Positions 51,099 through 60,019 are shown, counted from the stretch's first letter. The stretch is DNA of 64,000 nucleotides from Halorhodospira halochloris (GCF_002356555.2 NZ_AP017372.2:806001-870000); one strand, 5' to 3'. Made by a program: numbers and translations. The notes: generated by a model from the sequence alone, not told the origin.

Positions 51099-51524
51099 TT
51101 ACTCGAAAGCTCGTAAAAAGGCCTCGGGAACCCTGGCAGGGCGGCGCGATGAGTAGTCGAAGAAAGTTATACCAGTTATAGCCCTTGCTATCTCTTGTTT
51201 GTCCTCGCTGCGATTTACGCGGTAGCCAATCTTAGCCCCTATCTTGTCGATTTGTATGATTCCCGTTTCAATTACTAAAGATTGGCCGTGAAAAGCCTCC
51301 GCCTTATAGACGACTTCCAGTTCGGTTACGACAATACCAATGCCGTTGCCGCAGTTGCTTTCGCTAAGATTCTCTGTGCTGAGCAGTCTTACCCGGGCTT
51401 CGTGGAGCAGGGTGATAAGCGCGTCGTTGCCTAAATGGCCACCATAGTTTATGTCGCCGATGCGAATATCGATCTGGGTCGTAAAACCCAACTTTCCGGG
51501 CAGGTCAATCTTGCGTCTAGCCAT
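51099..51524 (-). CDS. Hotdog-fold acyl-CoA thioesterase-like protein
   Basis: 141 residues of the 4-hydroxybenzoyl-CoA thioesterase/FadM group. The catalytic-region pattern is IRIGDINYGGHLGNDALITLLHEAR, where the family has D-x2-G-H-N, and a long central helix. Later strands: VVTELEVVYKAEAFHGQSLV and ITFFDYSSRRPARVP. ATG 51524 follows AGGAG. Probably hydrolyses a short or medium acyl-CoA. Lies 17 bp after the MotY-like gene and is likely co-transcribed with it. Confidence 0.8.
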   Translation of the reverse strand: MARRKIDLPGKLGFTTQIDIRIGDINYGGHLGNDALITLLHEARVRLLSTENLSESNCGNGIGIVVTELEVVYKAEAFHGQSLVIETGIIQIDKIGAKIGYRVNRSEDKQEIARAITGITFFDYSSRRPARVPEAFLRAFE

Positions 51525-51541
51525 AAACTCCTGAAATATCC

Positions 51542-52525
51542 TTATAAAGCAGTGCGCAGCTCGACACGCCTATTTTTCGCCAGCTCATAGGTGTCTTCTT
51601 CCAACTCGTCGCTCTCGAGGAGGCGCGCTTCAATATTTATTCGTCTTTCAGGGATTCCCAAGCGCACTAGCTCATCCCTTACCCTTTGGGCGCGTTCGCG
51701 GGCCAGCTGCTCATTGGCCTGTGGTGAGCCACGTGTGTCGGCGTAGCCAATTGATAAAACAACTCCCCAATGGGGATTGTCTTCAAGGTCACGGACGAAG
51801 TCTCTTATCTCGTTAATTGCATCACGTGTTAGATCATCGCTTGCCGTAGCAAAGTAAATATCCGCCCTGGGGCCGCGTGGTAGCCGAGGTAGGCTGCCTT
51901 CCCAGACACCACCCCCGCTATCAGCCATTGCCTCTCCGGTTCTTCCCGGGATGACAGCCCCCCTCGATGCCGTCCCGGCGTCTACCCGCTCATGTCTGTC
52001 TATACACTCAATGTAGTGGCGGTGAGCGTTCTGAAATGCTGCCGGGGTTAGGGCTACCTTAACTTCTTGATCGCTATGAGCGCTTGGGTAGTTGAACTGA
52101 GGCTCAAGGCCTTGTCGCAGAGCGTCTAAGAGGCGGTTTGTGGTCCTATTGCTAAAGCGCAAGGTGCGTTGGTGGGGGTGGACCATGAGTCGTTCAATGT
52201 GGCTGCGCCTATCGCTTCCCCAGCTCGGTTCGCTAATATACAAATCCCCTTCGTGTTGCGAGCGTGGTGGGGTGCGGGCGAAAAAGCTCAGAAACTGCCG
52301 CCCATCTGTGTGGCGATAGCTGATCAGGGCTGTGCCGACACTCGCTATCTCGTGGACCAAGTGGCACCCAGAGCGCCCCTCAAAGGTGTGCCATTGGGCA
52401 TGATGAGGAGATGCCCGGTGGACCTGGGTTTGTGGTTCTGGTTGCGCGAGTGCCTTGCCGTTGAGCAGCGCGAGGGCGATCAGGCCTATTAGGCTAAGGT
52501 GTGTAGTGCGCCCGAGTTCTTTCAC
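51542..52525 (-). CDS. MotY-like/OmpA-family envelope protein
   Basis: Signal peptide (SLIGLIALALLNGKALAQ), an N-terminal domain of about 150 residues (SGCHLVHEIASVGTALISYR, FLSFFARTPP, EPSWGS) resembling the MotY N-terminal domain, and a C-terminal OmpA peptidoglycan-binding domain (IYFATASDDLTRDAINEIRD, LSIGYADTRGSPQANEQLAR, AKNRRVELRTAL). MotY anchors sodium-driven flagellar stators to the cell wall. The MotY call rests on domain layout and is moderate; a general OmpA-like protein is the fallback. 327 residues; GTG 52525 with AGGAG upstream. Confidence 0.75.
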   Translation of the reverse strand: MKELGRTTHLSLIGLIALALLNGKALAQPEPQTQVHRASPHHAQWHTFEGRSGCHLVHEIASVGTALISYRHTDGRQFLSFFARTPPRSQHEGDLYISEPSWGSDRRSHIERLMVHPHQRTLRFSNRTTNRLLDALRQGLEPQFNYPSAHSDQEVKVALTPAAFQNAHRHYIECIDRHERVDAGTASRGAVIPGRTGEAMADSGGGVWEGSLPRLPRGPRADIYFATASDDLTRDAINEIRDFVRDLEDNPHWGVVLSIGYADTRGSPQANEQLARERAQRVRDELVRLGIPERRINIEARLLESDELEEDTYELAKNRRVELRTAL

Positions 52526-52618
52526 CGCACAACATCTCCTTTACGCAGGGTAGTTCAAAACATGGTGCGTGCATCTTGCTCTTATACAGAGTAGTATCGG
52601 CGGCTAAGTTAAACACTT

Positions 52619-52639
52619 AAGGGCTTGCAAAGCCCTTTT
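52619..52639 (+). terminator. Hairpin plus T-run in the antenna upstream region
   Basis: AAGGGCTT-GCA-AAGCCCTT is a perfect 8-bp stem ending in TTTT. It looks like a small rho-independent terminator on the plus strand, although no obvious plus-strand gene ends just before it. It might stop a short RNA or act as a boundary before the antenna leader. Confidence 0.45.
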
Positions 52640-52651
52640 AGAGGTGCTCTT

Positions 52652-52786
52652 TTGAGTAGTGCATGGCGCAAAAACGATTTGCGCCATGCAGAACGCCAGC
52701 TGTGCCGGTTGCATCGCGCCATTACCCTGTTAGGAGGTATTTGCGGAGCTCTCGACAGCGTTAGAAGAGATGCTCAACAGGTTTAA
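52652..52786 (+). CDS. Possible 44-residue small protein upstream of the antenna genes
   Basis: TTG start at 52652 with GAGGTG a few bases upstream; stop TAA at 52784-52786. The product would be basic and Arg/Leu-rich (MSSAWRKNDLRHAERQLCRL at its start). No family is recognised. A perfect 13-bp inverted repeat (52660-52690) lies inside it, which may mean this stretch is a structured RNA rather than coding. Too short to judge by frame length; reported as a candidate only. Confidence 0.25.
   Translation: MSSAWRKNDLRHAERQLCRLHRAITLLGGICGALDSVRRDAQQV
52660..52690. promoter_or_regulatory. Perfect 13-bp inverted repeat
   Basis: TGCATGGCGCAAA (52660-52672), spacer AACGA, and TTTGCGCCATGCA (52678-52690). 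Perfectly complementary and unlike the long-hairpin repeats of this window. No T-run follows, so it is more likely an operator or a structured element than a terminator. It lies about 430 bp before the antenna beta gene. Function unknown. Confidence 0.5.
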
Positions 52787-52813
52787 AAGGTGCCGTTAAG
52801 GGAGTATATTGCT

Positions 52814-52969
52814 GTGAGCACTGCAATGAGGCGAAAGAGGCTAGGGGGATGCGGTTATACGCCACCACACCACGCCTTCTTTTTACGTTATCTTGCTCTT
52901 GCATCGGAAGGTATGGAAGCTGCACTCATGGACCACGTATATAAAGGATTTATCAAGGATTGGCGGTAG
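52814..52969 (+). CDS. Possible 51-residue small protein just before the antenna leader
   Basis: GTG 52814 (GGGAG at 52800-52804 upstream) or ATG 52826; stop TAG at 52967-52969. The product starts MSTAMRRKRLGGCGYTPPHH and ends DHVYKGFIKDWR, with a small hydrophobic middle (AFFLRYLALA). It is not recognisable as PufQ, PufX or another known antenna accessory. It lies immediately before the structured leader. Coding status uncertain. Confidence 0.3.
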   Translation: MSTAMRRKRLGGCGYTPPHHAFFLRYLALASEGMEAALMDHVYKGFIKDWR

Positions 52970-53012
52970 GTCCGGGACGTGGGTGCGGTGAATGCTACGG
53001 GCTCGGTGCTGG

Positions 53013-53088
53013 GGACCGGGCTTGGTCCGACTAAGGCAGTCCCACGTGAGCGTGGGGGAATCCCTTACCGCGCAGGGGTAGTGCGCGG
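53013..53088 (+). promoter_or_regulatory. Structured 5' leader of the antenna operon
   Basis: Three consecutive hairpins precede the beta gene: GGACC/GGTCC (53013-53028), CCCACG-TGAG-CGTGGG (53041-53056) and CCGCGCA/TGCGCGG (53068-53088). The ribosome site GGAGG follows at 53110-53114. A leader this GC-rich and folded could set mRNA stability or respond to a signal; it does not match cobalamin, TPP or other riboswitch boxes that I can recognise. Confidence 0.5.
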
Positions 53089-53124
53089 GCGCTGGCTGAA
53101 ACGCTGAACGGAGGACGAAAACTT

Positions 53125-53442
53125 ATGGCTAATGATATAAGGCCACTCAGAGACTTTACTGATGAAGAAGCTCAGGAGTTTCACCAAGCTGCTGTACAGA
53201 GCTTCTTCCTCTATGTCGCGGTAGCCTTTGTAGCGCACCTATTGGTTTGGGCGTGGCGGCCTTTCTGGCCACCGGAACAAGGTTACCGTTTGGAGGACTT
53301 CGCTCCTGAGGAGATTCGCACGGATTCCTTCTATAGCGACTTCCTCCCGACGACCTCTTGGAATTCCGTGACTGAGGGTGTCAATAGTTTGGCAGCCCAA
53401 CTGTCCACGGTGGTCCATTACATTGCGCCCTTCGCTGGATGA
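53125..53442 (+). CDS. Light-harvesting antenna beta polypeptide with long C-terminal extension
   Basis: Pigment-binding membrane polypeptide of a core (LH1-type) antenna. DFTDEEAQEFHQAAVQSFFL is the classic beta N-terminus; His38 in VAHLLVWAWRPFW is the axial ligand of bacteriochlorophyll, and His20 is also conserved. After the WRPFWPP end of ordinary beta chains the protein continues for about 55 more residues (EQGYRLEDFAPEEIRTDSFY onward). Its last 25 could form a second, amphipathic or membrane-associated helix. 105 residues against about 45-70 usually. ATG follows GGAGG. It pairs with the alpha gene 14 bp downstream; no pufLM follows, so this is a separate antenna operon. Confidence 0.9.
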   Translation: MANDIRPLRDFTDEEAQEFHQAAVQSFFLYVAVAFVAHLLVWAWRPFWPPEQGYRLEDFAPEEIRTDSFYSDFLPTTSWNSVTEGVNSLAAQLSTVVHYIAPFAG

Positions 53443-53456
53443 GGAGAGAGTGAGCT

Positions 53457-53654
53457 ATGTGGAGAATCTGGAAAGTATTTGATCCGCGCCGGATCCTAAT
53501 CGCAACGGCGCTGTGGCTCATCATCATCTCGTTGACGATCCATGTGATCCTGATGACCACGGAGAGGTTTAATTGGCTTCAAGGGGCGCCGGCTGCAGAA
53601 TACTACAGTGAGGTGGTCGAGGACGGCGCTGCCTTGTCGCCGCGTCTGGTCTAG
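53457..53654 (+). CDS. Light-harvesting antenna alpha polypeptide (LH1-type)
   Basis: 65-residue partner of the beta chain. MWRIWKVFDPRRILIATALW is the standard alpha N-terminus, and His29 (LTIHVILMTTERFNWLQG) ligates bacteriochlorophyll; the W after FN is typical of red-shifted core antennas. The last 20 residues (AAEYYSEVVEDGAALSPRLV) are an acidic periplasmic tail. GGAGAGAG upstream. Its pigment, BChl a or b, cannot be told from sequence. Confidence 0.92.
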   Translation: MWRIWKVFDPRRILIATALWLIIISLTIHVILMTTERFNWLQGAPAAEYYSEVVEDGAALSPRLV

Positions 53655-53679
53655 TAGACCTCTAGGTCGGATTTGCGAG

Positions 53680-53712
53680 ATCCCTCTCTTAGCTTGTTGG
53701 CGTGAGAGGGAT
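53680..53712 (+). promoter_or_regulatory. Hairpin after the antenna genes
   Basis: ATCCCTCTC (53680-53688) pairs with GAGAGGGAT (53704-53712) across a 15-nt loop. Such hairpins after puf and puc antenna genes slow 3' decay and keep antenna mRNA abundant; that role is inferred here. A 16-bp perfect palindrome GGCTTACCGGTAAGCC (53725-53740) follows. Confidence 0.6.
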
Positions 53713-53738
53713 GTCGTATTAGGCGGCTTACCGGTAAG

Positions 53739-53769
53739 CCGGCGGGGTTAAAGCTCCGCCGGTTTTTTT
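53739..53769 (+). terminator. Rho-independent terminator of the antenna operon
   Basis: CCGGCGG (53739-53745) pairs with CCGCCGG (53756-53762), followed by seven T. A textbook intrinsic terminator. Nothing else is seen in the 200 bp between here and the end of acnA. Confidence 0.85.
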
Positions 53770-53977
53770 GTGTGCCAAACAGATCGCGTCGCAGTGCTAC
53801 GCCTATCCGTCTATGGCCGCCCTGCGGCTTAGGTAGTGGTGTAGCGGAGCATCTCCCTACGGTTGAGTAGTGCTGCTGCACTAGCAGTTAAAAGTTACAC
53901 GAAAAAAAACGGGGTCACCTAGCTCTCGCGGTGGTGCAAAGAGCAGGAGCCCCCGCTTGTTCTACTGAATCTTAGGC

Positions 53978-56716
53978 TCAGCTGGCCAGGTTACGCAGCA
54001 CGTAGTGCAGGATGCTGCCGTGACGGTAATACTCCCACTCCTGTGGGGTATCAACCCTAACCTTGGCAGTAAACTTGATCTCTTCGCCACCATCTTTGCA
54101 GGCGATAACCTGTACGGACGATGGCTGCTGAGCAATTCCCGCAATAGTGAATGACTCACTGCCGTCAAGTTGCAGGCTTGCGGCGCTGGTTCCCTCTTCA
54201 AATTGCAGTGGCAAGACGCCAAACCCGACTAGGTTGGAGCGGTGGATGCGTTCGTAGCTCTCGGCAATAACGGCTTTAATACCCAGCAGTTTGGTGCCTT
54301 TGGCTGCCCAGTCCCGCGAGGAACCGGTGCCGTACTCCTTGCCAGCTAGAACAACCAATGGTGTTTGCTCTTGCTGATAGCGCATAGATGCATCGAAGAT
54401 GGTCATCTGCTCGCCGCTGGGCACATAAGTAGTTAAGCCACCTTCAGTTCCAGGGGCCATTTTATTGCGCAGGCGCACATTAGCGAACGTGCCGCGCATC
54501 ATCACCTCGTGATTGCCCCGGCGTGAGCCGTAGGAGTTGAAGTCTTTCGGCTCCACGCCTTGCTCGCGCAGGTATTGGCCGGCTGGAGAGTCAGGGTTGA
54601 TGGCCCCCGCTGGGGAGATGTGGTCGGTAGTGATCGAGTCGCCAACAAAGACCAGACATCTAGCGTTAGTAATATCTTGCAGCGGCTGAGGATCACTCTC
54701 CATGCCCTGGAAGTAGGGCGGATTCTTGACGTAAGTTGAAGGCCGCCAGTCGTAACGCTCGTCTTGCGGAGCGTCGATAGAGCGCCAAGCCTCGTCGCCT
54801 CGAAAGACATCTGCATACTGTTGTTGGTACATGCCGGCTGAGATGTGGTTGCTTACTAGCTCAGCTACCTCCTGCTGGCTTGGCCAAACGTCCTTAAGAT
54901 AGACATCATTGCCGTCCTTATCTTTGCCCAGAGGCTCACTGTAAAGGTCCTTGGCCATCGTCCCAGCAAGGGCGTAGGCCACTACCAGCGGTGGAGAGGC
55001 TAGGTAGTTGGCGCGAACATCGGGGTGGATGCGCCCCTCGAAGTTGCGATTGCCAGAGAGGACAGATGTCACGCACAGATCTCCCTCCCTGATACCAGCT
55101 GCTACTTCCTCAGGTAGGGGGCCTGAGTTGCCTATACAGGTTGTGCAGCCGAAGCCGACAACCGCGAACCCCATCTCTTCCATGTCCTCAAGTAAACCAG
55201 CACTTTGCAGATAAGCTGGGACTACTTGAGATCCTGGTGCTAGGCTGGTCTTTACCCAAGGCTTAGGCGCCAAACCACGCTGGCGGGCCTTTTTAGCGAG
55301 CAATCCAGCAGCAATCAGCACCGCCGGATTGGAGGTGTTGGTGCAGGAGGTGATGGCTGCTATCACCACATCGCCGTGGCGTAACGTCTCTTTTTTGCCG
55401 TTGAGTTCAATCTCCACGGCACCCTTATCGTGGGAGTCCTCGACGCCTGGGGCAGTGTGGCCGCCTTCTTCTTCGAAATTCTGCTCGTCGCTGCTCACCG
55501 CTATGGTGTGGTGGGACTCAAGGTGATCGTCCAGGAAGCGCATAAAGCTCGACTTGGCGGCGGTGAGCTGGATGCGGTCTTGAGGGCGTTTGGGGCCTGC
55601 CAAGCTTGGTACCACGCTGCCCATGTCGAGCCCAAGGGTCTCTGAGTACTCGGCCTCACGGCCACCGCTCTCGCGCCACATACCCTGCGCGCGGGCGTAC
55701 TTTTCAGTTAGCTCAATTAGCTCAGGATCGCGGCCGCTGAGCTCCATATAGCGCAGAGTCTCCTGGTCGATCGGGAATATACCGCAGGTGGCGCCGTATT
55801 CAGGGGCCATGTTGGCGATAGTCGCCCGATCGGCGAGCGGCAGGTTGTCAAGGCCGTCGCCATAGAATTCAACAAACTTGCCGACGACGCCCTTTTTGCG
55901 GAGCATTTCGGTTACTGTCAGAACCAAGTCAGTAGCGGTGGCGCCTTCCGGGAGTTTGCCGCTCAGTTTAAAGCCGACCACCTCGGGGACAAGCATACTG
56001 ATCGGTTGGCCCAGCATGGCTGCCTCGGCCTCAATGCCACCAACCCCCCAGCCGAGAATACCCAGGCCGTTGATCATAGTGGTGTGAGAGTCGGTGCCCA
56101 CCAAGGTGTCTGGGTATGCTTGAGGGGTCTCGCCGGTGTCGTTGCGGAATACCACCTGGCCGAGGTATTCAAGATTTACCTGGTGGACTATGCCGGTTCC
56201 CGGCGGCACAACGCGGAAGTTTGTAAAGGCCGTCTGACCCCAGCGCAGGAACTCATAGCGCTCGCGGTTGCGTTGGTACTCTATTGCTGTGTTCTGCTTG
56301 AGAGCATCACGGTTGCCATAGTGGTCAACCATGACCGAGTGGTCGATAACCAGGTCGGCAGGGGAGAGCGGATTGATCTTTTTGGGGTCACCGCCGAGAC
56401 TGCTCATTGCATCGCGCATGGCGGCCAGGTCGACAACCGCAGGGACGCCCGTGAAGTCTTGGAGGACTACTCTTGCCGGAGTGAAGGCAATCTGGTTTTG
56501 GGGTGTTGCCTGAGGATCCCAGTTCAACACCGCCTCAATGTGTTCGCGAGTTATGTTGATGCCATCTTCGGTGCGCAGAAGATTCTCCAGGAGCACCTTG
56601 AGCGAGTATGGCAGGCGGTCCACATCGTAGTCACGGCGCGGTCCGTCGAGGCTAAATATCTCGTAGCTGCGACCAGCGGCCTGCAAAGTGGTGCGCGATT
56701 GGAAGCTATCCGGCAT
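53978..56716 (-). CDS. acnA: Aconitate hydratase A
   Basis: Interconverts citrate and isocitrate through cis-aconitate, using a [4Fe-4S] cluster. Cluster cysteines are in [20 protein letters not shown] and [18 protein letters not shown]. Other landmarks: [45 protein letters not shown] and [18 protein letters not shown] 56716 (MPDSFQSR) has GGAGG upstream and gives 912 residues. It supplies isocitrate to the AceA encoded at 60091. Confidence 0.97.
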   Translation of the reverse strand: MPDSFQSRTTLQAAGRSYEIFSLDGPRRDYDVDRLPYSLKVLLENLLRTEDGINITREHIEAVLNWDPQATPQNQIAFTPARVVLQDFTGVPAVVDLAAMRDAMSSLGGDPKKINPLSPADLVIDHSVMVDHYGNRDALKQNTAIEYQRNRERYEFLRWGQTAFTNFRVVPPGTGIVHQVNLEYLGQVVFRNDTGETPQAYPDTLVGTDSHTTMINGLGILGWGVGGIEAEAAMLGQPISMLVPEVVGFKLSGKLPEGATATDLVLTVTEMLRKKGVVGKFVEFYGDGLDNLPLADRATIANMAPEYGATCGIFPIDQETLRYMELSGRDPELIELTEKYARAQGMWRESGGREAEYSETLGLDMGSVVPSLAGPKRPQDRIQLTAAKSSFMRFLDDHLESHHTIAVSSDEQNFEEEGGHTAPGVEDSHDKGAVEIELNGKKETLRHGDVVIAAITSCTNTSNPAVLIAAGLLAKKARQRGLAPKPWVKTSLAPGSQVVPAYLQSAGLLEDMEEMGFAVVGFGCTTCIGNSGPLPEEVAAGIREGDLCVTSVLSGNRNFEGRIHPDVRANYLASPPLVVAYALAGTMAKDLYSEPLGKDKDGNDVYLKDVWPSQQEVAELVSNHISAGMYQQQYADVFRGDEAWRSIDAPQDERYDWRPSTYVKNPPYFQGMESDPQPLQDITNARCLVFVGDSITTDHISPAGAINPDSPAGQYLREQGVEPKDFNSYGSRRGNHEVMMRGTFANVRLRNKMAPGTEGGLTTYVPSGEQMTIFDASMRYQQEQTPLVVLAGKEYGTGSSRDWAAKGTKLLGIKAVIAESYERIHRSNLVGFGVLPLQFEEGTSAASLQLDGSESFTIAGIAQQPSSVQVIACKDGGEEIKFTAKVRVDTPQEWEYYRHGSILHYVLRNLAS

Positions 56717-56774
56717 ATTCCCTCCGAGTGTCAATAAAAAAGGCTTATTTTAGCAGAAAGAGCGGGGTGGCTTG

Positions 56775-57404
56775 TCATGCCTGCTCGGGTAGCGATTTGA
56801 GGATCTCCCGGCTGGCCCGAGCAATATGTTTGCGACTGAATATCAGGGCTATGCGGCCGCCGCCGTTCTCGCGCCAAAGGCTAGCGGCGCGTATGGCACT
56901 TAGCAGCAGGGTGCGGATCAAGGCGGCGTTATCACTGTTCTCCAGATGTTCCTGCTCGCCCTGAACCAGGAGTCTGGGGCCCATTTCGCTAATGGTTTGG
57001 GAGTATAGTTCGCCCAGTGACTGGATTACATTTATGTGGGTTATATCACCAAAGTAATCCGCCTTTTGGCGCGCCTGCTGCAGCCCTTCGCCTATCTTAG
57101 ATAGTACCTCTGGCCGCTTCATTAGGCGCTGTTCAAGGTGGAATATGTTCGCGGCATAGCGAGTAGTTTCGGCATCACGCAGGTCTTCGAGTTGCTCAAC
57201 CACGCGCCGCAGCCCTGGGGCTAGGCCTTCTGAGCCGTAGAGATTATCGGCATCGCCGGTATACTCGCCGAGCAAGCCCTCGATTAAAGGCCGGTATAGT
57301 TTGGCTTCGGTTCGGCCTTCGAAGGCTACCTCTTTTACGCAGCGCACTGCCTGCATTAATGCGGCCAAGGTCAGTGCTTGTTGGCGGTACTTCGATTCTT
57401 TCAA
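56775..57404 (-). CDS. hflD: High frequency lysogenization protein HflD
   Basis: Membrane-associated protein known in E. coli to restrain phage lambda lysogeny, encoded with mnmA. The N-terminus QQALTLAALMQAVRCVKEVA matches HflD, followed by the ANIFHLEQRLMKRPEVLSKI region. The long frame starts at 57455 inside mnmA, but TTG 57404 has a GGAGG site 4 bp upstream and overlaps the mnmA stop as TTGA, so I place the start there (209 residues). General function outside lambda is unclear. Confidence 0.88.
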   Translation of the reverse strand: MKESKYRQQALTLAALMQAVRCVKEVAFEGRTEAKLYRPLIEGLLGEYTGDADNLYGSEGLAPGLRRVVEQLEDLRDAETTRYAANIFHLEQRLMKRPEVLSKIGEGLQQARQKADYFGDITHINVIQSLGELYSQTISEMGPRLLVQGEQEHLENSDNAALIRTLLLSAIRAASLWRENGGGRIALIFSRKHIARASREILKSLPEQA

Positions 57405-58606
57405 ACTGCCTCCGTGGTCCTTTGGGGGCGTGTTGGTTTCGTCTCTGGATCCCAACGCAAGGTCCCTTTTATGGCAGCGCCGCCGAGGCAGCGCTCGCCT
57501 GAGTAAATTACCAAATGCTGTCCCGGTGTTGCTGCTCGCTGGGGGGTCTGAAAATAAAAAGTTACTGACCCGTCGCCGTGATATTCAATCTGGCCGCTTT
57601 GGCCCTGCTGGCGATAGCGTATCTGCGCTTCCAGGGTGGTGCCTTGCGGAGGGGGGGAGCTTAACCAAGAGACCGGCTCGCTCACTACCGCCCGGCTGAG
57701 TAAGTAGGGGTGATCGTGGCCTTGTACAACAATCAAGGCGTTTTTTGTGCTGTCTTTGGCGGCGACGTACCACGGCGCGCTGGCGTGGCTATCCTGACCA
57801 CCGATCCCAAGCCCGCGGCGCTGGCCCAAGGTGTAGAAGGCAAGCCCTTGGTGTTCGCCAACATGTTCACCTTCCGCGGTGAGTATGGGTCCGGGGTTGG
57901 GTTCAATGTACCTTTGCATGAAAGCGCTGAAGTCGCGCTCACCGATAAAGCAGATGCCCGTGCTGTCTGCCCTCTCTGAGTTGGGCAACCGCGCCTCGCG
58001 AGCCTCAGCACGGACCTGCTCTTTGGTGCTGGAGCCTAACGGGAAAAGTGTCTTGGCGAGCGTGTCCGGGTTGATAGCGGCTAGGAAGTAGCTTTGATCC
58101 TTGGTTCTATCAATGCCCCGCATTAGCTGTGGCCCGTCTTCCAGCTGTTCCTTTGCCAATCGCGCATAGTGCCCCGTGGCTATGTAGTCGCCACCTATCT
58201 CTTCTAGCGCGTGACGTAGGAATAGGTCGAACTTGATGTGGCGGTTGCACAGGATGTCCGGATTGGGGGTTCGACCGTTGCGCAGCTCTGCCAAGGCGTG
58301 ATTGAAAACTCTAGCTTTGTACTGCGCTGCAAAGTTTACCCTGTACAAAGGTATGCCAAGGTGCTCGGCAACCTCTTGAGCAGCTGCGAGGTCTTCTGCC
58401 GCAGAACACCGGAATAGGGTGTCGTCGTCTTCCCAGTTTTTCATGAATAAGCCGGCTACCCGGTACCCGGCGCGGATTAGCCGCAGGGCAGTTACTGCAG
58501 AATCCACCCCGCCAGATAAGCCGACAACTACCAGGCTAGACTGTTGGCCATTATGTTTACTGTTCTGCTCGGCCGATGCGCCGCTTGAGCCCATCTCAGT
58601 TAGCAT
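57401..58606 (-). CDS. mnmA: tRNA-specific 2-thiouridylase
   Basis: Thiolates U34 of Lys, Glu and Gln tRNAs. The PP-loop VVGLSGGVDSAVTALRL is followed by GLFMKNWEDDD; the catalytic cysteines lie in NPDILCNRHIKFD and STGICFIGERDF. LGQRRGLGIGG is also diagnostic. About 401 residues from ATG 58606; GTG 58618 and ATG 58594 are alternatives because no ribosome site stands out. Coupled to hflD by a 4-bp overlap. Confidence 0.95.
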   Translation of the reverse strand: MLTEMGSSGASAEQNSKHNGQQSSLVVVGLSGGVDSAVTALRLIRAGYRVAGLFMKNWEDDDTLFRCSAAEDLAAAQEVAEHLGIPLYRVNFAAQYKARVFNHALAELRNGRTPNPDILCNRHIKFDLFLRHALEEIGGDYIATGHYARLAKEQLEDGPQLMRGIDRTKDQSYFLAAINPDTLAKTLFPLGSSTKEQVRAEAREARLPNSERADSTGICFIGERDFSAFMQRYIEPNPGPILTAEGEHVGEHQGLAFYTLGQRRGLGIGGQDSHASAPWYVAAKDSTKNALIVVQGHDHPYLLSRAVVSEPVSWLSSPPPQGTTLEAQIRYRQQGQSGQIEYHGDGSVTFYFQTPQRAATPGQHLVIYSGERCLGGAAIKGTLRWDPETKPTRPQRTTEAV

Positions 58607-58760
58607 ATAGGAGCGCACTTTTTATGCAAAGGGGGCGAGTATAACATGATTGGGCTGTCCGAGATGAGTTGGCGGGATGAGTCGCAGGGCAATTAAGAAA
58701 CCGCGGTTAGCTAAATGGCACTCTCGTTGGGAGAGGGATCTCTAATCCCACCCTCAGGAA

Positions 58761-58886
58761 TCCCGCCCTCAGGGCCTAGCCGCCTCGGTATGGAGGTCTT
58801 GGCGCCAGGGAAGGCGCCATGAAGCCTCCAGGGATGGATTCACGGCGTTCTCCACACCGAGGCGGCTAGGCCCTGAGGGGGAGTTT
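58761..58886. repeat. Long-hairpin intergenic repeat, copy 7
   Basis: Left arm 58761-58796 (CCCTCAGGGCCTAGCCGCCT, then CGGTATGGAGG) pairs with the right arm 58851-58880 (TCCACACCGAGGCGGCTAGG, then CCCTGAGGG). The forward core is TCTTGGCGCCAGGGAAGGCG followed by GCCTCCAGGGATGGATTC. The arms again differ from those of other copies except near GGTATGG. Between the mnmA start and the LysR gene end. Confidence 0.9.
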
Positions 58887-58953
58887 TAAGAGGAGCTCTG
58901 AAGGGGTTGTAAGCTTTTGTTTGGTTTATGGCGGGGAATTTGTGGATACTTCG

Positions 58954-59943
58954 CTATTGCCGGTCACTGGGGACAAAAACGCTTTCCTGCAAGTCATCGG
59001 GGACCCCAGATTCCCAGTCGGTTGCTCCGGAGAAGGCCTGCGGGGCCATCAGCTCAAGGAACCTGCGTGCCTGAGGAGAGAGGTAGCGCCCGCGGCGTAA
59101 CATTACCCCATAGGTCCGCTGGGGAAAGACCTCAGGCAAATCGCGAACCATTAAGTTGTCGGCGCCGGTCAGACAGATCGCGCTGGCGATGCCGATACCA
59201 AAGCCGAGCTCAACATAGCGTTTCATGATCTCCCAGCCGCCAACCTCTAGGCGAACCTGATATGGGATACTGTGCTGCTGGAAGACCAGATTGACTAAGC
59301 GCCAGGTAGTTAGTTGTCGTGGGGGAAGTATCAGCTCGCCGGAGCCGAGATCCTCCAGGCTGATGTCAGGCTTGGTGCCGAGGGGGTGATCGAGGGGAGT
59401 AATCAGCTTTAGTTTATAAGTGTAGATCGCCTTATAAATCACATCCTCAGGTAGGTCGAGGCTCGATCCTACAGCGAAATCAACTTGATCTTGCTGAACC
59501 GCCTCGATCTGTTCTTCGCCGATATGGTTGTGCAGGCGAACATGGACCTTGGGGTGGTGCCTCATGAAGGTGCGCAGCAGGTCGGGTAGGACGTATAGTG
59601 ATGTCGACTCACCCGCAGCTATATCGAGGTGGCCAAGTTGCTGGCGGTGGCTATGGGCCTCGAAGCGTTCCGGTAGGGCATCAATACCTTCTACAAGTGG
59701 TGCCGCTATTTCGTAGAGCGACTCACCGTCAGGAGTCAGTTGGATCTTGGGGCCGCGGCGCTCGAACAAAGTTATCCCCAACTCCCGCTCCAGTGCTTGA
59801 ATCTGTAAGGAGACGGAGGGCTGGCTAAGCTCTAGGCGCTGCGCTGCCCTGGAGATACTTCGCTCCTGAGCTGCATGGCAAAAGGCGCGCAGCTGTTTGA
59901 GTCGGTTATGGCGGTGGCGATGCCGGGGGGATACGTCTTCCAC
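58954..59943 (-). CDS. LysR-family regulator (CysB-like)
   Basis: N-terminal winged helix (RLKQLRAFCHAAQERSISRA, SQPSVSLQIQALERELGI), then a periplasmic-binding-like effector domain (LDIAAGESTSLYVLPDLLRT, DFAVGSSLDLPE, FGIGIASAICLTGADNL). GTG 59943 follows GGGAGG with four bases between, so it is preferred to ATG 59955 or 59967; 329 residues. Divergent from aceA with 147 bp between, so it probably regulates aceA. Effector unknown. Confidence 0.85.
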   Translation of the reverse strand: MEDVSPRHRHRHNRLKQLRAFCHAAQERSISRAAQRLELSQPSVSLQIQALERELGITLFERRGPKIQLTPDGESLYEIAAPLVEGIDALPERFEAHSHRQQLGHLDIAAGESTSLYVLPDLLRTFMRHHPKVHVRLHNHIGEEQIEAVQQDQVDFAVGSSLDLPEDVIYKAIYTYKLKLITPLDHPLGTKPDISLEDLGSGELILPPRQLTTWRLVNLVFQQHSIPYQVRLEVGGWEIMKRYVELGFGIGIASAICLTGADNLMVRDLPEVFPQRTYGVMLRRGRYLSPQARRFLELMAPQAFSGATDWESGVPDDLQESVFVPSDRQ

Positions 59944-59964
59944 CTTACCTCCCATTGAAACTAT

Positions 59965-59979
59965 CAATATTCAATATTG
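59965..59979. promoter_or_regulatory. Inverted repeat, candidate LysR operator
   Basis: CAATATT-C-AATATTG is a perfect 15-bp dyad, AT-rich, in the divergent region between the LysR gene and aceA, about 12 bp upstream of the aceA -35 box. T-N11-A spacing fits around it (T59964, A59976). Binding is inferred. Confidence 0.5.
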
Positions 59980-59990
59980 TTTCAAAAGTA

Positions 59991-60019
59991 TTGTCAAATG
60001 TTGCGCCGCGCCATAGAAT
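59991..60019 (+). promoter_or_regulatory. Sigma-70 promoter of aceA
   Basis: TTGTCA (59991-59996), a 17-bp spacer and TAGAAT (60014-60019). Good match in sequence and spacing; expected transcription start about 60026, 65 bp before the ATG. Confidence 0.6.

Noticed and set aside
52970-53124. Cobalamin-type riboswitch in the antenna leader
   Set aside because: I could not find the B12-box or other conserved riboswitch elements; only simple hairpins are visible.
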